Part shown: positions 26,753 to 36,094 of the stretch, in pieces
How positions within the stretch are numbered: the stretch's first letter is position 1
Layout: every line of letters begins with the position of its first letter
Origin: Tatlockia sp.
Lineage (GTDB): Bacteria; Pseudomonadota; Gammaproteobacteria; Legionellales; Legionellaceae
Direction: 5' to 3'
DNA length: 64,000 nucleotides
NCBI GenBank assembly: GCA_013697955.1
Contig: JACCVV010000068.1
Coordinates: 20,284 to 84,283, forward strand
The notes under the pieces: generated by a model
Databases searched by the model: none
What the model was told of the DNA's origin: nothing
Seen by the model: only the letters and a program-made list of their open reading frames with translations
Program-made: the position numbers and the translations under genes

Positions 26753-26778
26753 TGCGGTATTTTGCAAGTTATAAGGTC

Positions 26779-27834
26779 ATGATGAATGCTTCACTGTATG
26801 AAATAGGCAATTTAGTGCAGGGTTTAATAATTGGTGATGATAAAATTAAAATTTCGTCATTATCACCCATTGATAATATTGTTGACGGCTCTCTCGTCTT
26901 TGCTGATTCACAAGCGAACCTGGAACTGGCAGAAAAATCAAAGGCAGCTGCTATTTTGGTAAGCTCTGCCATTACTTCTAACATTAAAACAGTTATTCAG
27001 GTAGCTCATCCCTTTAAAGCCTTTATCCATTTATTAAATCATTTTTACCCTCGCAAAAAACCGATTATTGGAATTCACCCAACCGCTGTGATTGCAGAAG
27101 ATGTTAAAATTGGTAAAAATGTTGCTATTGGCCCCTATGTCGTTATTGATTCCGGCACTACAATTGGTGACGATTGCGTTTTTAAAGCGCATGTAAGCAT
27201 CGGCGCCAATGTAACAATCGGCTGCGCTACAACTCTTCATCCTCATGTAACTATTTATGATCAATGCCATATTGGCTCCCGCGTTAGTATTCATGCTTCT
27301 ACAGTGATAGGCTCTGACGGTTTTGGCTACACCTTCGTTGATGATCAGCATTTGAAGGTTCCCCATATAGGCAATGTCATTGTCGAAGATGATGTAGAAA
27401 TTGGTGCCAATTCGGTGGTTGACCGAGCAACTTTAGGCGCAACTTTAATTGGCGCCGGCACAAAAATAGATAACTTAGTACAAATTGCCCATTCAGTAAA
27501 AATCGGTAAACACAATATAATCTGTGCATTCACAGGTATTGCGGGCAGTTCAACTAGCGGCGATCACGTTATTTTTGCAGCTAATGTCGGTGTAAGTGAT
27601 CATGTTCGCATTGATGATGGCGTTATTTTAGGGGCAAGAGCAGGTGTTCCATCTAAAAAACATCTGAGAGCTGGAAATATTTATCTAGGCTCACCTGCAC
27701 GTCCTAAAGATAAAGCAATCGAGCACGAACTCTCGGTAACTCGAATTCCAATCATGCGTAAAAATTTAAAAGCACTTACTGAAAAAGTGAATAGTATGAA
27801 CGAACGCATTGCCCAATATGAGGTAGAAGACTGA
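26779..27834 (+). CDS. lpxD: UDP-3-O-acylglucosamine N-acyltransferase
   Basis: Third step of lipid A synthesis: it adds the N-linked 3-hydroxyacyl chain from ACP to UDP-3-O-acylglucosamine. The protein has an N-terminal uridine-binding domain (about 1-100), then many hexapeptide repeats forming a left-handed beta helix ([22 protein letters not shown] and onward). It carries the signature IGSDGFGY, the catalytic His238 in [10 protein letters not shown], and a C-terminal coil. I set the start at 26779 because the -10 box at 26747-26752 excludes earlier starts and TAAGG lies upstream; the length is then 351. The usual lpxA/lpxB/fabZ neighbours are absent, so this may be one of two lpxD genes. 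The stop overlaps the polA ATG. Confidence 0.93.
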   Translation: MMNASLYEIGNLVQGLIIGDDKIKISSLSPIDNIVDGSLVFADSQANLELAEKSKAAAILVSSAITSNIKTVIQVAHPFKAFIHLLNHFYPRKKPIIGIHPTAVIAEDVKIGKNVAIGPYVVIDSGTTIGDDCVFKAHVSIGANVTIGCATTLHPHVTIYDQCHIGSRVSIHASTVIGSDGFGYTFVDDQHLKVPHIGNVIVEDDVEIGANSVVDRATLGATLIGAGTKIDNLVQIAHSVKIGKHNIICAFTGIAGSSTSGDHVIFAANVGVSDHVRIDDGVILGARAGVPSKKHLRAGNIYLGSPARPKDKAIEHELSVTRIPIMRKNLKALTEKVNSMNERIAQYEVED

Positions 27835-30524
27835 TGTCTCCTCCTTTAATTCTTATTGATGGCTCTTCTTATTTCTTTCGTGCCTTCCACGCCCTCCCGC
27901 CTTTAACTAATTCAAAGGGACAACCCACAGGCGCTGTGTATGGTGTGGCCAACATGGTCAAGCGTTTAATCAAAGATTATCAACCCCGGCAAATTGCCGT
28001 CGTTTTTGATGCCAAAGGTAAAACCTTTAGAGACGAATGGTATCCTGAATATAAAGCCCACCGGCCAGCCATGCCTTCTGAATTGAGCAGCCAATTCAAA
28101 CCCTTGATTGAAATTCTGGAAGCAATGGGTTTACCCTTGCTCATTATCGATAACGTTGAGGCTGATGATGTTATCGGAACTCTTGCCCGAATAGCTACCG
28201 AACAAAAACAGGACGTTTTAATCTCGACAAGCGATAAAGACATGGCTCAGCTCGTCAATGAACATGTTACTCTGATTAATACTATGTCTAATAAAATTCT
28301 TGATATTGAGGGAGTCAAAGAAAAATTTTGCGTAACTCCCCAACAAATCATTGACTATCTAACACTTATTGGTGATAGCGTTGATAATATTCCAGGTGTC
28401 ACGAAATGCGGGCCGAAAACTGCTGCAAAATGGCTGCAACAATACAAAACACTTGATAATCTGATCGCCAACTCTTCAGCAATTAGCGGTAAAATCGGTG
28501 AATATTTTCAGGCAAGTCTTCCTCATCTTCCTTTGTCAAAACGCTTGGTAACGATAAAAACAGACCTGGAATTACCGCTTAGCTTGTCTGATTTAACACC
28601 AAGCCCTGCAAACAATCAGCTTCTAATTGAGTTAGTGCGTGAATTGGAATTTAAATTCTGGCTGAAGGATCTATTAGGCCAGGAAAATTCCATCAAAGAA
28701 TTGAGTGATGAAATAGATTTTGAATTGCCAAATTTTGAGTTAATTAATACAGAAACTCAGCTCAATAGTTGGCTTGAGCTATTAGCCATTAGCTCAGCCT
28801 TTTGCATGGATATAGAAACCACTGATCCTGACCCTGTAAAAGCTGAAATTATAGGTATTTCACTTGCGCTTGGAGAAAATAAACCAGCCTACATTCCACT
28901 TGGTCACAAAGATGGCAGTCAGCAATTAGCAAAAGAAGTTGTATTTAACGCTTTAAAGCCCGCTCTGGAAAATCCGCGAATTGGGAAAATTGGCCAAAAT
29001 CTTAAATACCTTTCTAACATTTTTAAAAAAGATGGTATTTATTTGCAAGGAACACTCTTTGACACCACGCTTGAATCCTACGTTTTAAACTCCAATGCAA
29101 ACCGGCATGATACAGAAACCCTATCCTTAAAATACCTCGGCCATAAAATCCACAGTTATGAAGATCTGACAGGCAAAGGTAGCAAACAGATAGGCATTGA
29201 TGAGGTTCCCGTAGTTAAGGCAGCGCCTTATGCCGCAGAAAAGGCAGATGTAAACTTAAAATTGCATAATAAACTGTATCCCATGCTTGATGAAAAACTG
29301 AAAAGCGTACTCCATAGTATTGAAATCCCGCTTCTTCCCGTTCTTGCCGATATGGAATTCCGCGGCGTTTTAATCGATCAGCTAACCTTGCAGAAACACG
29401 GCTCACGTCTAAAAGAACACATGCAATGTTTATCTGATGAAGCGCTTAGTCTCGCCGGCAGACCCTTTAATCTGAATTCTCCAAAACAACTTCAGGAAAT
29501 TTTGTTTGAAGAACAAAAAATTCCCATCCTTAGTAAGACCCCTACCGGCCAGCCTTCAACAGGAGAAGCTGTTTTACAGGAACTTGCGTTGGAATACCGC
29601 TTACCGGCAGTAATTCTTGAATACCGGAGTTTAAGCAAATTGGTATCTACATACATAGACGCCTTGCCTAAACGAGTAAGTTCAAGAACCGCGCGAGTTC
29701 ATACCTGTTATAACCAGGCGGTTGCTGCAACTGGCCGCTTATCCTCTTCTGAACCTAATCTGCAAAATATTCCAATTCGCTCTGAAGAAGGCCGATTAAT
29801 TCGCAAAGCCTTTATTGCGCCTCCTGAACATGTATTATTAGCTGCTGACTACTCACAAATCGAACTGCGCATCATGGCGCATTTATCACAGGACGCTAAT
29901 CTTTTAAAAGCTTTTGCTATGGGCTGGGATATTCATAGCGCCACTGCCAGTGAAATTTTTCAGGTACCTCTTGACGAAGTGAATAGCGAACATCGCCGTC
30001 GAGCAAAAGCGGTTAATTTTGGACTCATTTATGGTATGTCGGCTTTTGGCTTATCTAAACAATTAGGTATTGAGCGACAGGATGCTCAATACTATATGGA
30101 ACTGTATTTTCAACGTTATCCAGCAGTACAAGAGTATATGGAACGAACTCGAAAACAGGCACATAAACAAGGTTTTGTAGAAACTGTCTTTGGCCGCCGC
30201 CTCCATCTACCCGAAATAAACACCCAAAACATGGTACGCCAAAAAGCGGCGGAGCGTGCAGCTATCAATGCGCCAATGCAAGGTACTGCCGCAGACATTA
30301 TAAAGAAAGCCATGTTGGCAATTGCCAATTGGCAAGCCACGCAGGAAATTCCAATTGCGCAAATGATTATGCAGGTGCATGACGAATTAGTTTTTGAAGT
30401 TCACGAAGGTAATGTAGACAAAGCGAAACAAACCATACGTGAATTAATGGAAAATACTGTTGAATTGTCTGTTCCTTTGGAAGTAACTATTGGCGTTGGC
30501 AAAGATTGGGATGAGGCACATTAG
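27834..30524 (+). CDS. polA: DNA polymerase I
   Basis: A repair and Okazaki-fragment-processing polymerase. The 896 residues have all three domains. The 5'-3' exonuclease covers about 1-290 (DGSSYFFRAFHALPP, DKDMAQLV, GDSVDNIPGV). The 3'-5' exonuclease covers about 300-490 and keeps the acidic motif MDIETTDPDP, so proofreading looks retained. The polymerase covers about 500-896, with motif A AADYSQIELR (Asp672), motif B RRRAKAVNFGLIYG and motif C MQVHDELVFEV (Asp850). The start overlaps the lpxD stop (TGATG). The pairing with lpxD means the two share control, an unusual partner for polA. Confidence 0.97.
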   Translation: MSPPLILIDGSSYFFRAFHALPPLTNSKGQPTGAVYGVANMVKRLIKDYQPRQIAVVFDAKGKTFRDEWYPEYKAHRPAMPSELSSQFKPLIEILEAMGLPLLIIDNVEADDVIGTLARIATEQKQDVLISTSDKDMAQLVNEHVTLINTMSNKILDIEGVKEKFCVTPQQIIDYLTLIGDSVDNIPGVTKCGPKTAAKWLQQYKTLDNLIANSSAISGKIGEYFQASLPHLPLSKRLVTIKTDLELPLSLSDLTPSPANNQLLIELVRELEFKFWLKDLLGQENSIKELSDEIDFELPNFELINTETQLNSWLELLAISSAFCMDIETTDPDPVKAEIIGISLALGENKPAYIPLGHKDGSQQLAKEVVFNALKPALENPRIGKIGQNLKYLSNIFKKDGIYLQGTLFDTTLESYVLNSNANRHDTETLSLKYLGHKIHSYEDLTGKGSKQIGIDEVPVVKAAPYAAEKADVNLKLHNKLYPMLDEKLKSVLHSIEIPLLPVLADMEFRGVLIDQLTLQKHGSRLKEHMQCLSDEALSLAGRPFNLNSPKQLQEILFEEQKIPILSKTPTGQPSTGEAVLQELALEYRLPAVILEYRSLSKLVSTYIDALPKRVSSRTARVHTCYNQAVAATGRLSSSEPNLQNIPIRSEEGRLIRKAFIAPPEHVLLAADYSQIELRIMAHLSQDANLLKAFAMGWDIHSATASEIFQVPLDEVNSEHRRRAKAVNFGLIYGMSAFGLSKQLGIERQDAQYYMELYFQRYPAVQEYMERTRKQAHKQGFVETVFGRRLHLPEINTQNMVRQKAAERAAINAPMQGTAADIIKKAMLAIANWQATQEIPIAQMIMQVHDELVFEVHEGNVDKAKQTIRELMENTVELSVPLEVTIGVGKDWDEAH

Positions 30525-30616
30525 TATTGCTTAGTGATACTTCATCCTATACACGGACTGATTTTAAATTTACGGCTCTTTTATTGGCCTTAATATATTG
30601 AACTGGAGTTCACCCT

Positions 30617-32638
30617 ATGCGATTAAATCTTGCAATTTTTACACTATTATTTAGTTTTTTAAGTCCCACATTGGCGGCCTCGACTATTGAAAATCCCACT
30701 GAAGCCCTGCATTTAGACTGGATTGATCAAAATACCTCGCCAACTGAAAATTTCTTTACTTACGCTAATGGGAACTGGCAAAAACAAAACCCTATTCCGC
30801 CTGAATATTCAGCCTGGGGTTCTTTTCATATTCTTGATGAAAAAGTTCAAAACACCATCCATCAGATGCTTATTGAGGCTGCTAAGAAGAAAGCAATTCC
30901 TGGAAGTATTGAACAAAAGGTTGGTGATTTTTATTTCAGCGGAATGGATGAAAAAACAATTAATAATTCAGGTATTGAACCGCTTAAACCTGAATTTGCC
31001 AATATTGAATCCATAAAAAACCTTGCCGATTTACAAAGGGTTATCACTCATCTTCAACTGATTGGCGTTGATGCCCTTTTTGGTTTTGGATCCATGCAGG
31101 ATTTTAAAAATAGCAAGGAAATGATTGGTGCCGCCGTTCAAGGCGGACTTGGTTTGCCTGACCGCGATTACTACTTTAAAAAAGATAAAAAATTTCAACA
31201 AATCCGAGCCGCTTATGTGCAACATATCGCCAAGATGTTTGAGTTGCTAGGTGATAGTCCTGATAAGGCGACAGTTGAAGCGGCTACAGTCATGAAAATT
31301 GAAACGGCTTTAGCCAATGCCTCCATGACGCAAACAGCACAACGCGATCCTCATGCTATTTATCATATGATGACTGTCGAAGAGGTTCAGAAAACTACAC
31401 CTAATTTTTTGTGGGCAAAATATCTTACAGCTCTTAATCATTCTGAAATCAAACGCATCAATCTAGCTATGCCTGGCTTTTTTAAAACCATGAATGAACA
31501 GTTGCAAAAGGTACCCTTGGAGGATTGGAAAACCTACCTCCGTTGGCATTTGATGGATTCTTTTGCTTCATTTTTATCAGCCCCTTTTGTCGATCAAAAT
31601 TTTCGCATGAGCTCTTTTTTAACGGGTACTGAAAAACTATTACCGCGTTGGAAGCGGGTAGTAAAAACTGAAAATGGCGCTCTGGGTTTTGCCATTGGTA
31701 AAATGTATGTAGAAAAATATTTTCCCCCTTCTTCCAAAAAAGAAGCCCTGGAAATTCTTAAAGATATTCGTAAGGCTTTGCAGCAGGATTTGCAAACTCT
31801 AAGTTGGATGACGCCTGAAACCAGAGAGGCGGCTCTAAAAAAATTAGCAATGATGGAAGAACGGGTTGGTTATCCGGATAAGTGGCGGGATTATTCCAGC
31901 TTAACAATTGATCGTGGCCCCTATGTGCTAAATGTAGCGCGCGCTAATGAATTTTTAATCAAGCGCGATCTTAAGAAAATTGGTAAACCCGTGGATCGCA
32001 GTGAATGGGCGATGGCACCGCAAACTATCAATGCATACTACGACCCCTCAATGAATAATTTAAATATTCCAGCCGGAATTTTACAGCCGCCTTTTTTTGA
32101 TCCAAAAGCTCCTGCCGCAGTTAACTTCGGCGCTATTGGATTTGTAATGGGACATGAAATGACCCATGGCTTTGACGATCAAGGGGCGCAATTTGATGGG
32201 CATGGCAATTTAAAAAACTGGTGGACAGAAGCTGATCTTAATAAATTTAAAGCTGCGACAAATTGCATTGTCGAGCAATTTTCAAAATATAAAGTCAATG
32301 GTGATCCGGTACAGGGCAAGTTAGTTGTTGGCGAAGCGGCTGCGGATTTGGGCGGATTAACCTTGGCCTATCATGCCTTTCATAATTCTAAATATTATAA
32401 AGAGGCTAAAACTATAAATTCCCTAACACCCGATCAACAATTCTTTTTAGGAGCAGCTCATGTTTGGGCGCTCAATATTCGTCCTGAACAAGCACGAAAT
32501 TTACTTACCACTGATCCCCACCCACCAATGCAGTATCGAGTTAACGGCACTTTAGCAAATATGCCGCAATTTCAGGCCGCTTTCCCTTCTCCATTAAAAG
32601 GCGTAATGGCTAACGAAAACCGCTGTGTTATTTGGTAA
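30617..32638 (+). CDS. M13 family metallopeptidase (neprilysin/PepO type)
   Basis: A secreted zinc endopeptidase. The signal peptide covers about 1-20 (FTLLFSFLSPTLAA). The M13 N-terminal domain begins with DWIDQNTSPTENFFTYANGNW, a typical start. The catalytic domain has NIPAGILQPPFFD, the zinc motif HEMTH (513-517) and the downstream Glu in VVGEAAADLGGLTLAY. RPEQARNLLTTDPHPPMQYRVNG near the C-terminus is the substrate-binding Arg motif. The length of 673 is normal. Location is likely periplasmic or extracellular. GGAG occurs upstream of the ATG. The stop codon lies within a 9-bp hairpin (32622-32644). Confidence 0.93.
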   Translation: MRLNLAIFTLLFSFLSPTLAASTIENPTEALHLDWIDQNTSPTENFFTYANGNWQKQNPIPPEYSAWGSFHILDEKVQNTIHQMLIEAAKKKAIPGSIEQKVGDFYFSGMDEKTINNSGIEPLKPEFANIESIKNLADLQRVITHLQLIGVDALFGFGSMQDFKNSKEMIGAAVQGGLGLPDRDYYFKKDKKFQQIRAAYVQHIAKMFELLGDSPDKATVEAATVMKIETALANASMTQTAQRDPHAIYHMMTVEEVQKTTPNFLWAKYLTALNHSEIKRINLAMPGFFKTMNEQLQKVPLEDWKTYLRWHLMDSFASFLSAPFVDQNFRMSSFLTGTEKLLPRWKRVVKTENGALGFAIGKMYVEKYFPPSSKKEALEILKDIRKALQQDLQTLSWMTPETREAALKKLAMMEERVGYPDKWRDYSSLTIDRGPYVLNVARANEFLIKRDLKKIGKPVDRSEWAMAPQTINAYYDPSMNNLNIPAGILQPPFFDPKAPAAVNFGAIGFVMGHEMTHGFDDQGAQFDGHGNLKNWWTEADLNKFKAATNCIVEQFSKYKVNGDPVQGKLVVGEAAADLGGLTLAYHAFHNSKYYKEAKTINSLTPDQQFFLGAAHVWALNIRPEQARNLLTTDPHPPMQYRVNGTLANMPQFQAAFPSPLKGVMANENRCVIW

Positions 32639-32644
32639 CACAGC
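32622..32644. terminator. 9-bp hairpin overlapping the M13 peptidase stop codon
   Basis: GCTGTGTTA (32622-32630) pairs perfectly with TAACACAGC (32636-32644) around TTTGG. The TAA stop (32636-32638) lies in the right arm. No T-run follows. Confidence 0.35.
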
Positions 32645-32788
32645 GCGCTATTGAGAAAACCAAAAATAGTTGCCTGCCAGCAGACAGACCACCATCATCA
32701 AAATATTCTGCTGCCAAAGTCAAGCCAGTTAAATTTATGTTAATATCCCTCCCTATTTTTGGTAGCGATTTTACAGGATTTAATTTCA

Positions 32789-35650
32789 ATGACTTTTTTT
32801 ATTGGTCAACGCTGGATTTCAAACAGTGAATCTCAATTAGGTTTAGGCATCATTTCTAACCTTCAGCATCGGCAAGTTAGCGTTAGTTATCCGGCTGCAG
32901 GGGAAGAACGAATTTATTCTTCGGAAAATGCGCCTTTAACTCGTATCCACTTCAAAATAAACGATGAAGTTTTTACACTTGAACAGCAAAAGATCCACAT
33001 TACCGAAGTAAGAGAACAAGATAATCTCTTGATTTACACAGGGACAAACGAAGCTGGAGAATTGGTCACCGTCGATGAGCTCGATCTGGATTGTTTTATC
33101 AAATTGACAACGCCTAAACAGAGGCTTTTTAGTGGCCAGTTAGATAAGTTACCAACCTTCAAATTAAGGATTGAGACCCTCAATAAACAGGCTGAATTGC
33201 AATTATCGTCGGTAAGGGGTCTCCTAGGTTCGCGGACCAATCATCTTTCTCATCAAATTTATATCGCCAACGAGGTGGCTAAACGTTATGCACCGCGTGT
33301 TCTTCTGGCTGATGAAGTGGGGCTTGGGAAAACAATTGAAGCAGGAATGATTTTGCATTATCAATTGCACACTGGACGCGCGGAAAGGGTTCTTATCGTT
33401 GTACCCAGTTCGCTAATTCATCAGTGGCTTGTGGAAATGCGTCGGCGCTTTAATCTCTATTTTTCTATCATTGACCAAGGTTATTTTGAACGTCAGCAAG
33501 AAGAGCTCATTGATGATGAGGAAAATCTTGAACTCGAACACTCCTGCGCTGAAGACAATTTTTTTGAGCGCGAACAACTTGTTTTATGCAGCCTGGATTT
33601 TTTATTAACCAATGAAAAGGCCAAGGAGCAAGCGCTTTCGGCAGACTGGGATCTCCTTATTGTGGATGAAGCTCATCATCTGCATTGGTCTGAGTCTGGG
33701 GCGAGCCAGGAATATCAATTAATTGAACAACTGGCCAATAAATCCAAAGGTCTTCTCGAACTGACCGCAACGCCCGAACAGGTTGGCATTGAAAGCCATT
33801 TTGCTCGCTTACGACTTCTCGATCCTTCACGTTTTTATGATTTTTCAACCTTTAAAAAAGAGGAAGAAGGCTATAAAGCGCTCAATGATCTCGTGCAGAA
33901 ACTTATCGATTATCAAAAAGAGACCCAAAGCGATTGCTTAAATCCCACTTTAAAAAAAGAATTGGAAAACTATCTCAATACCGATACGACCTTAAGTATC
34001 ACTGAAACAATTCAACAACTTCTTGATCGCCACGGTACCGGACGTGTCCTTTTTCGAAATACTCGTGCAGCAATCCAAGGTTTCCCGGAACGCAGGCTTC
34101 ATTCTTATCCTTTACCCTTACCCGAAATTTATAAGTCTTTGGAAGAGGCAGAACCCTTAAATCTCTTTCCAGAAACAACATTAAATTCTGAAGTATGGCT
34201 TCAATCTGACCCGCGAGTGAGCTGGTTAATTAACAAGCTTAAAGAATTACACCCGGAAAAAGTATTAGTTATTTGTAGCCAAGCATCAACAGCAATGGCT
34301 CTAGATGAACATTTGAAATTACAGGAGGGGATACGCTGTGCTTCTTTCCACGAAGGCTTATCTATTATTGAGCGTGATCGCTTTGCAGCTTATTTTTCAG
34401 AAAAAGAAAAAGGTGCACAAACCCTAATTTGCTCTGAAATCGGCAGTGAAGGAAGGAATTTTCAGTTTTCTCATCATCTGGTTTTATTTGATTTACCGTT
34501 AAATCCCGATTTACTGGAACAGCGAATAGGCCGTCTCGATCGCATAGGCCAGCTATATCCTATCGAAATACACAGTCCTTATTTGCAGACTAGCGCCCAG
34601 GAAAGGCTTTTTCGCTGGCATAATGAAGGTCTTAATTTATTTGAAAAAAGCTGCTCAGTTGCTTTTTCTATTTACGAAAAATTTGAAGATAGGCTCATGC
34701 CACTTCTGATTAATCCTAATTCAAATCAAAACGATTTTGAGCAAATGATTGCCGATGTTCAGGTATATACCAAACAACTGTTACTCAGACTTAGTGAAGG
34801 ACGTGATCGCCTTCTCGAATTAAATTCCTGCAACAGCGAACTTGCAAACGAGCTTATAAGCGCAATTGAAGCGACGGAAAATGTAATGGAACTCGAGAAC
34901 TATATGGCTGCTGTGTTCCAGGAATATGGCATAGAACATGAATACCATTCAGAATTTACCGAAATTTTGCGACCAACAACTCACATGAAATCTGCTCATT
35001 TTCCAGGATTGAAAGAAGATGGGGTGACTGTTACTTATTCGCGCAGCAAAGCGCTGGTCAGAGAGGATATGGAGTTTATAAGTTGGGAACATCCCATGGT
35101 GTGCGAATCAATGGATATGATTCTTGATTCCGAGCTGGGCAATGTGTCGATGGTAACTATTTCAGTCAAAGGGCTTTTGCCAGGAACTTTATTGTTGGAA
35201 ACCTTCTACACTTTGAATTGCGCGGCTCCAAAATTTCTTCAACTTAATCGTTTTCTTCCTTTAAAGCCAATTCGAATTCTTAATGAATTATCTGGAAAAA
35301 ATTTATCCAAGGTATTGAGCTACGATCAACTTAACGGGCTTTGTGCGCAATTAAATCGTCATAAGGGTCCGGCAATTATAAAAAATGCGCACCAGGATTT
35401 GGAAACCATGTTAGAAGCCAGTAAAAACCTCGCTGAGCAACAAAGAGACGACCTCTTAAAAAATGCCAAAGATCAGATGAAAAAAAGCATAGAGGAAGAA
35501 GTTAACAGACTTAAAGCTTTACAAAAAATTAATCCAGCTATTCGCGATGATGAAATTTTATTCTTCCAAAAACAAATTGAAGCTAGCGAACATTTTATTA
35601 ACCATGCTGAACTTAAATTGCAAGCACTGAGAGTGGTAATAAATAAATAG
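32789..35650 (+). CDS. rapA: RNA polymerase-associated ATPase RapA
   Basis: A Swi2/Snf2-type ATPase that binds RNA polymerase and helps recycle it after transcription. The start at 32789 (MTFFIGQRWISNSESQLGLG) aligns with the E. coli RapA N-terminus, so the 10 extra upstream codons are excluded; the length is 953. Domains in order: Tudor-like N-terminal part, Snf2 ATPase with ADEVGLGKTIEAG and DEAHHLHW, and a helicase C-terminal half with LICSEIGSEGRNFQFSHHLVLFDLPLNPDLLEQRIGRLDRIGQ (key parts GSEGRNFQ and QRIGRLDRIGQ). The RapA-specific C-terminal regions follow, ending in a coiled segment. AGGAT lies about 13 bases upstream of the ATG. The next gene (rhodanese) starts 46 bases later. Confidence 0.95.
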   Translation: MTFFIGQRWISNSESQLGLGIISNLQHRQVSVSYPAAGEERIYSSENAPLTRIHFKINDEVFTLEQQKIHITEVREQDNLLIYTGTNEAGELVTVDELDLDCFIKLTTPKQRLFSGQLDKLPTFKLRIETLNKQAELQLSSVRGLLGSRTNHLSHQIYIANEVAKRYAPRVLLADEVGLGKTIEAGMILHYQLHTGRAERVLIVVPSSLIHQWLVEMRRRFNLYFSIIDQGYFERQQEELIDDEENLELEHSCAEDNFFEREQLVLCSLDFLLTNEKAKEQALSADWDLLIVDEAHHLHWSESGASQEYQLIEQLANKSKGLLELTATPEQVGIESHFARLRLLDPSRFYDFSTFKKEEEGYKALNDLVQKLIDYQKETQSDCLNPTLKKELENYLNTDTTLSITETIQQLLDRHGTGRVLFRNTRAAIQGFPERRLHSYPLPLPEIYKSLEEAEPLNLFPETTLNSEVWLQSDPRVSWLINKLKELHPEKVLVICSQASTAMALDEHLKLQEGIRCASFHEGLSIIERDRFAAYFSEKEKGAQTLICSEIGSEGRNFQFSHHLVLFDLPLNPDLLEQRIGRLDRIGQLYPIEIHSPYLQTSAQERLFRWHNEGLNLFEKSCSVAFSIYEKFEDRLMPLLINPNSNQNDFEQMIADVQVYTKQLLLRLSEGRDRLLELNSCNSELANELISAIEATENVMELENYMAAVFQEYGIEHEYHSEFTEILRPTTHMKSAHFPGLKEDGVTVTYSRSKALVREDMEFISWEHPMVCESMDMILDSELGNVSMVTISVKGLLPGTLLLETFYTLNCAAPKFLQLNRFLPLKPIRILNELSGKNLSKVLSYDQLNGLCAQLNRHKGPAIIKNAHQDLETMLEASKNLAEQQRDDLLKNAKDQMKKSIEEEVNRLKALQKINPAIRDDEILFFQKQIEASEHFINHAELKLQALRVVINK

Positions 35651-35695
35651 AATGCAATAGGTAGTTGTTAATCGAACTTATTAAAAAGGATAAAT

Positions 35696-36067
35696 ATGAA
35701 ACAACATTCACCTCAATTCTTAAAACTGGTAAACAAAGCAAAAGAGTCTATTAACGAAATAACATCTCAAATGCTAAAGAAAAAAATAGAGCAACAAGAG
35801 TCTTTTTTTCTCATCGATGTACGCGAAGAAAGCGAATGGGCTGGCGGTCATATTGCTACAGCAATTCATCTAGGCAAGGGAATAATCGAGCGGGATATAG
35901 AAAAGACCATTACAGATCCAGAATCGCAAATTGTCATTTATTGTAGCGGCGGTTTTCGCTCTGCCTTAGTTGCAAACTCTTTGGGAAAGATGGGCTATAC
36001 CCAAGTTTATTCTTTGCAAACAGGCTCTCAAGGTTGGTTGGATGCGGGTTATGGATTAATTAAGTGA
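35696..36067 (+). CDS. Rhodanese-domain protein
   Basis: A single rhodanese domain of 123 residues. After an N-terminal helix come LIDVREESEWAGGHIATAIHLGKG and the active-site loop CSGGFRS with the cysteine at residue 83, then TGSQGWLDAG. Such proteins carry or transfer sulfane sulfur; the acceptor is unknown. There is no signal peptide, so it is cytoplasmic. AAAAAGGAT precedes the ATG. It lies 46 bases downstream of rapA and is convergent with the next gene. Confidence 0.92.
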   Translation: MKQHSPQFLKLVNKAKESINEITSQMLKKKIEQQESFFLIDVREESEWAGGHIATAIHLGKGIIERDIEKTITDPESQIVIYCSGGFRSALVANSLGKMGYTQVYSLQTGSQGWLDAGYGLIK

Positions 36068-36094
36068 GTTTTGTAAAAAAAATCTCAAATAAGT

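Noticed and set aside
26752..26778. Earlier lpxD start at 26752
   Set aside because: These codons overlap a perfect TATAAT box and do not match the family N-terminus.
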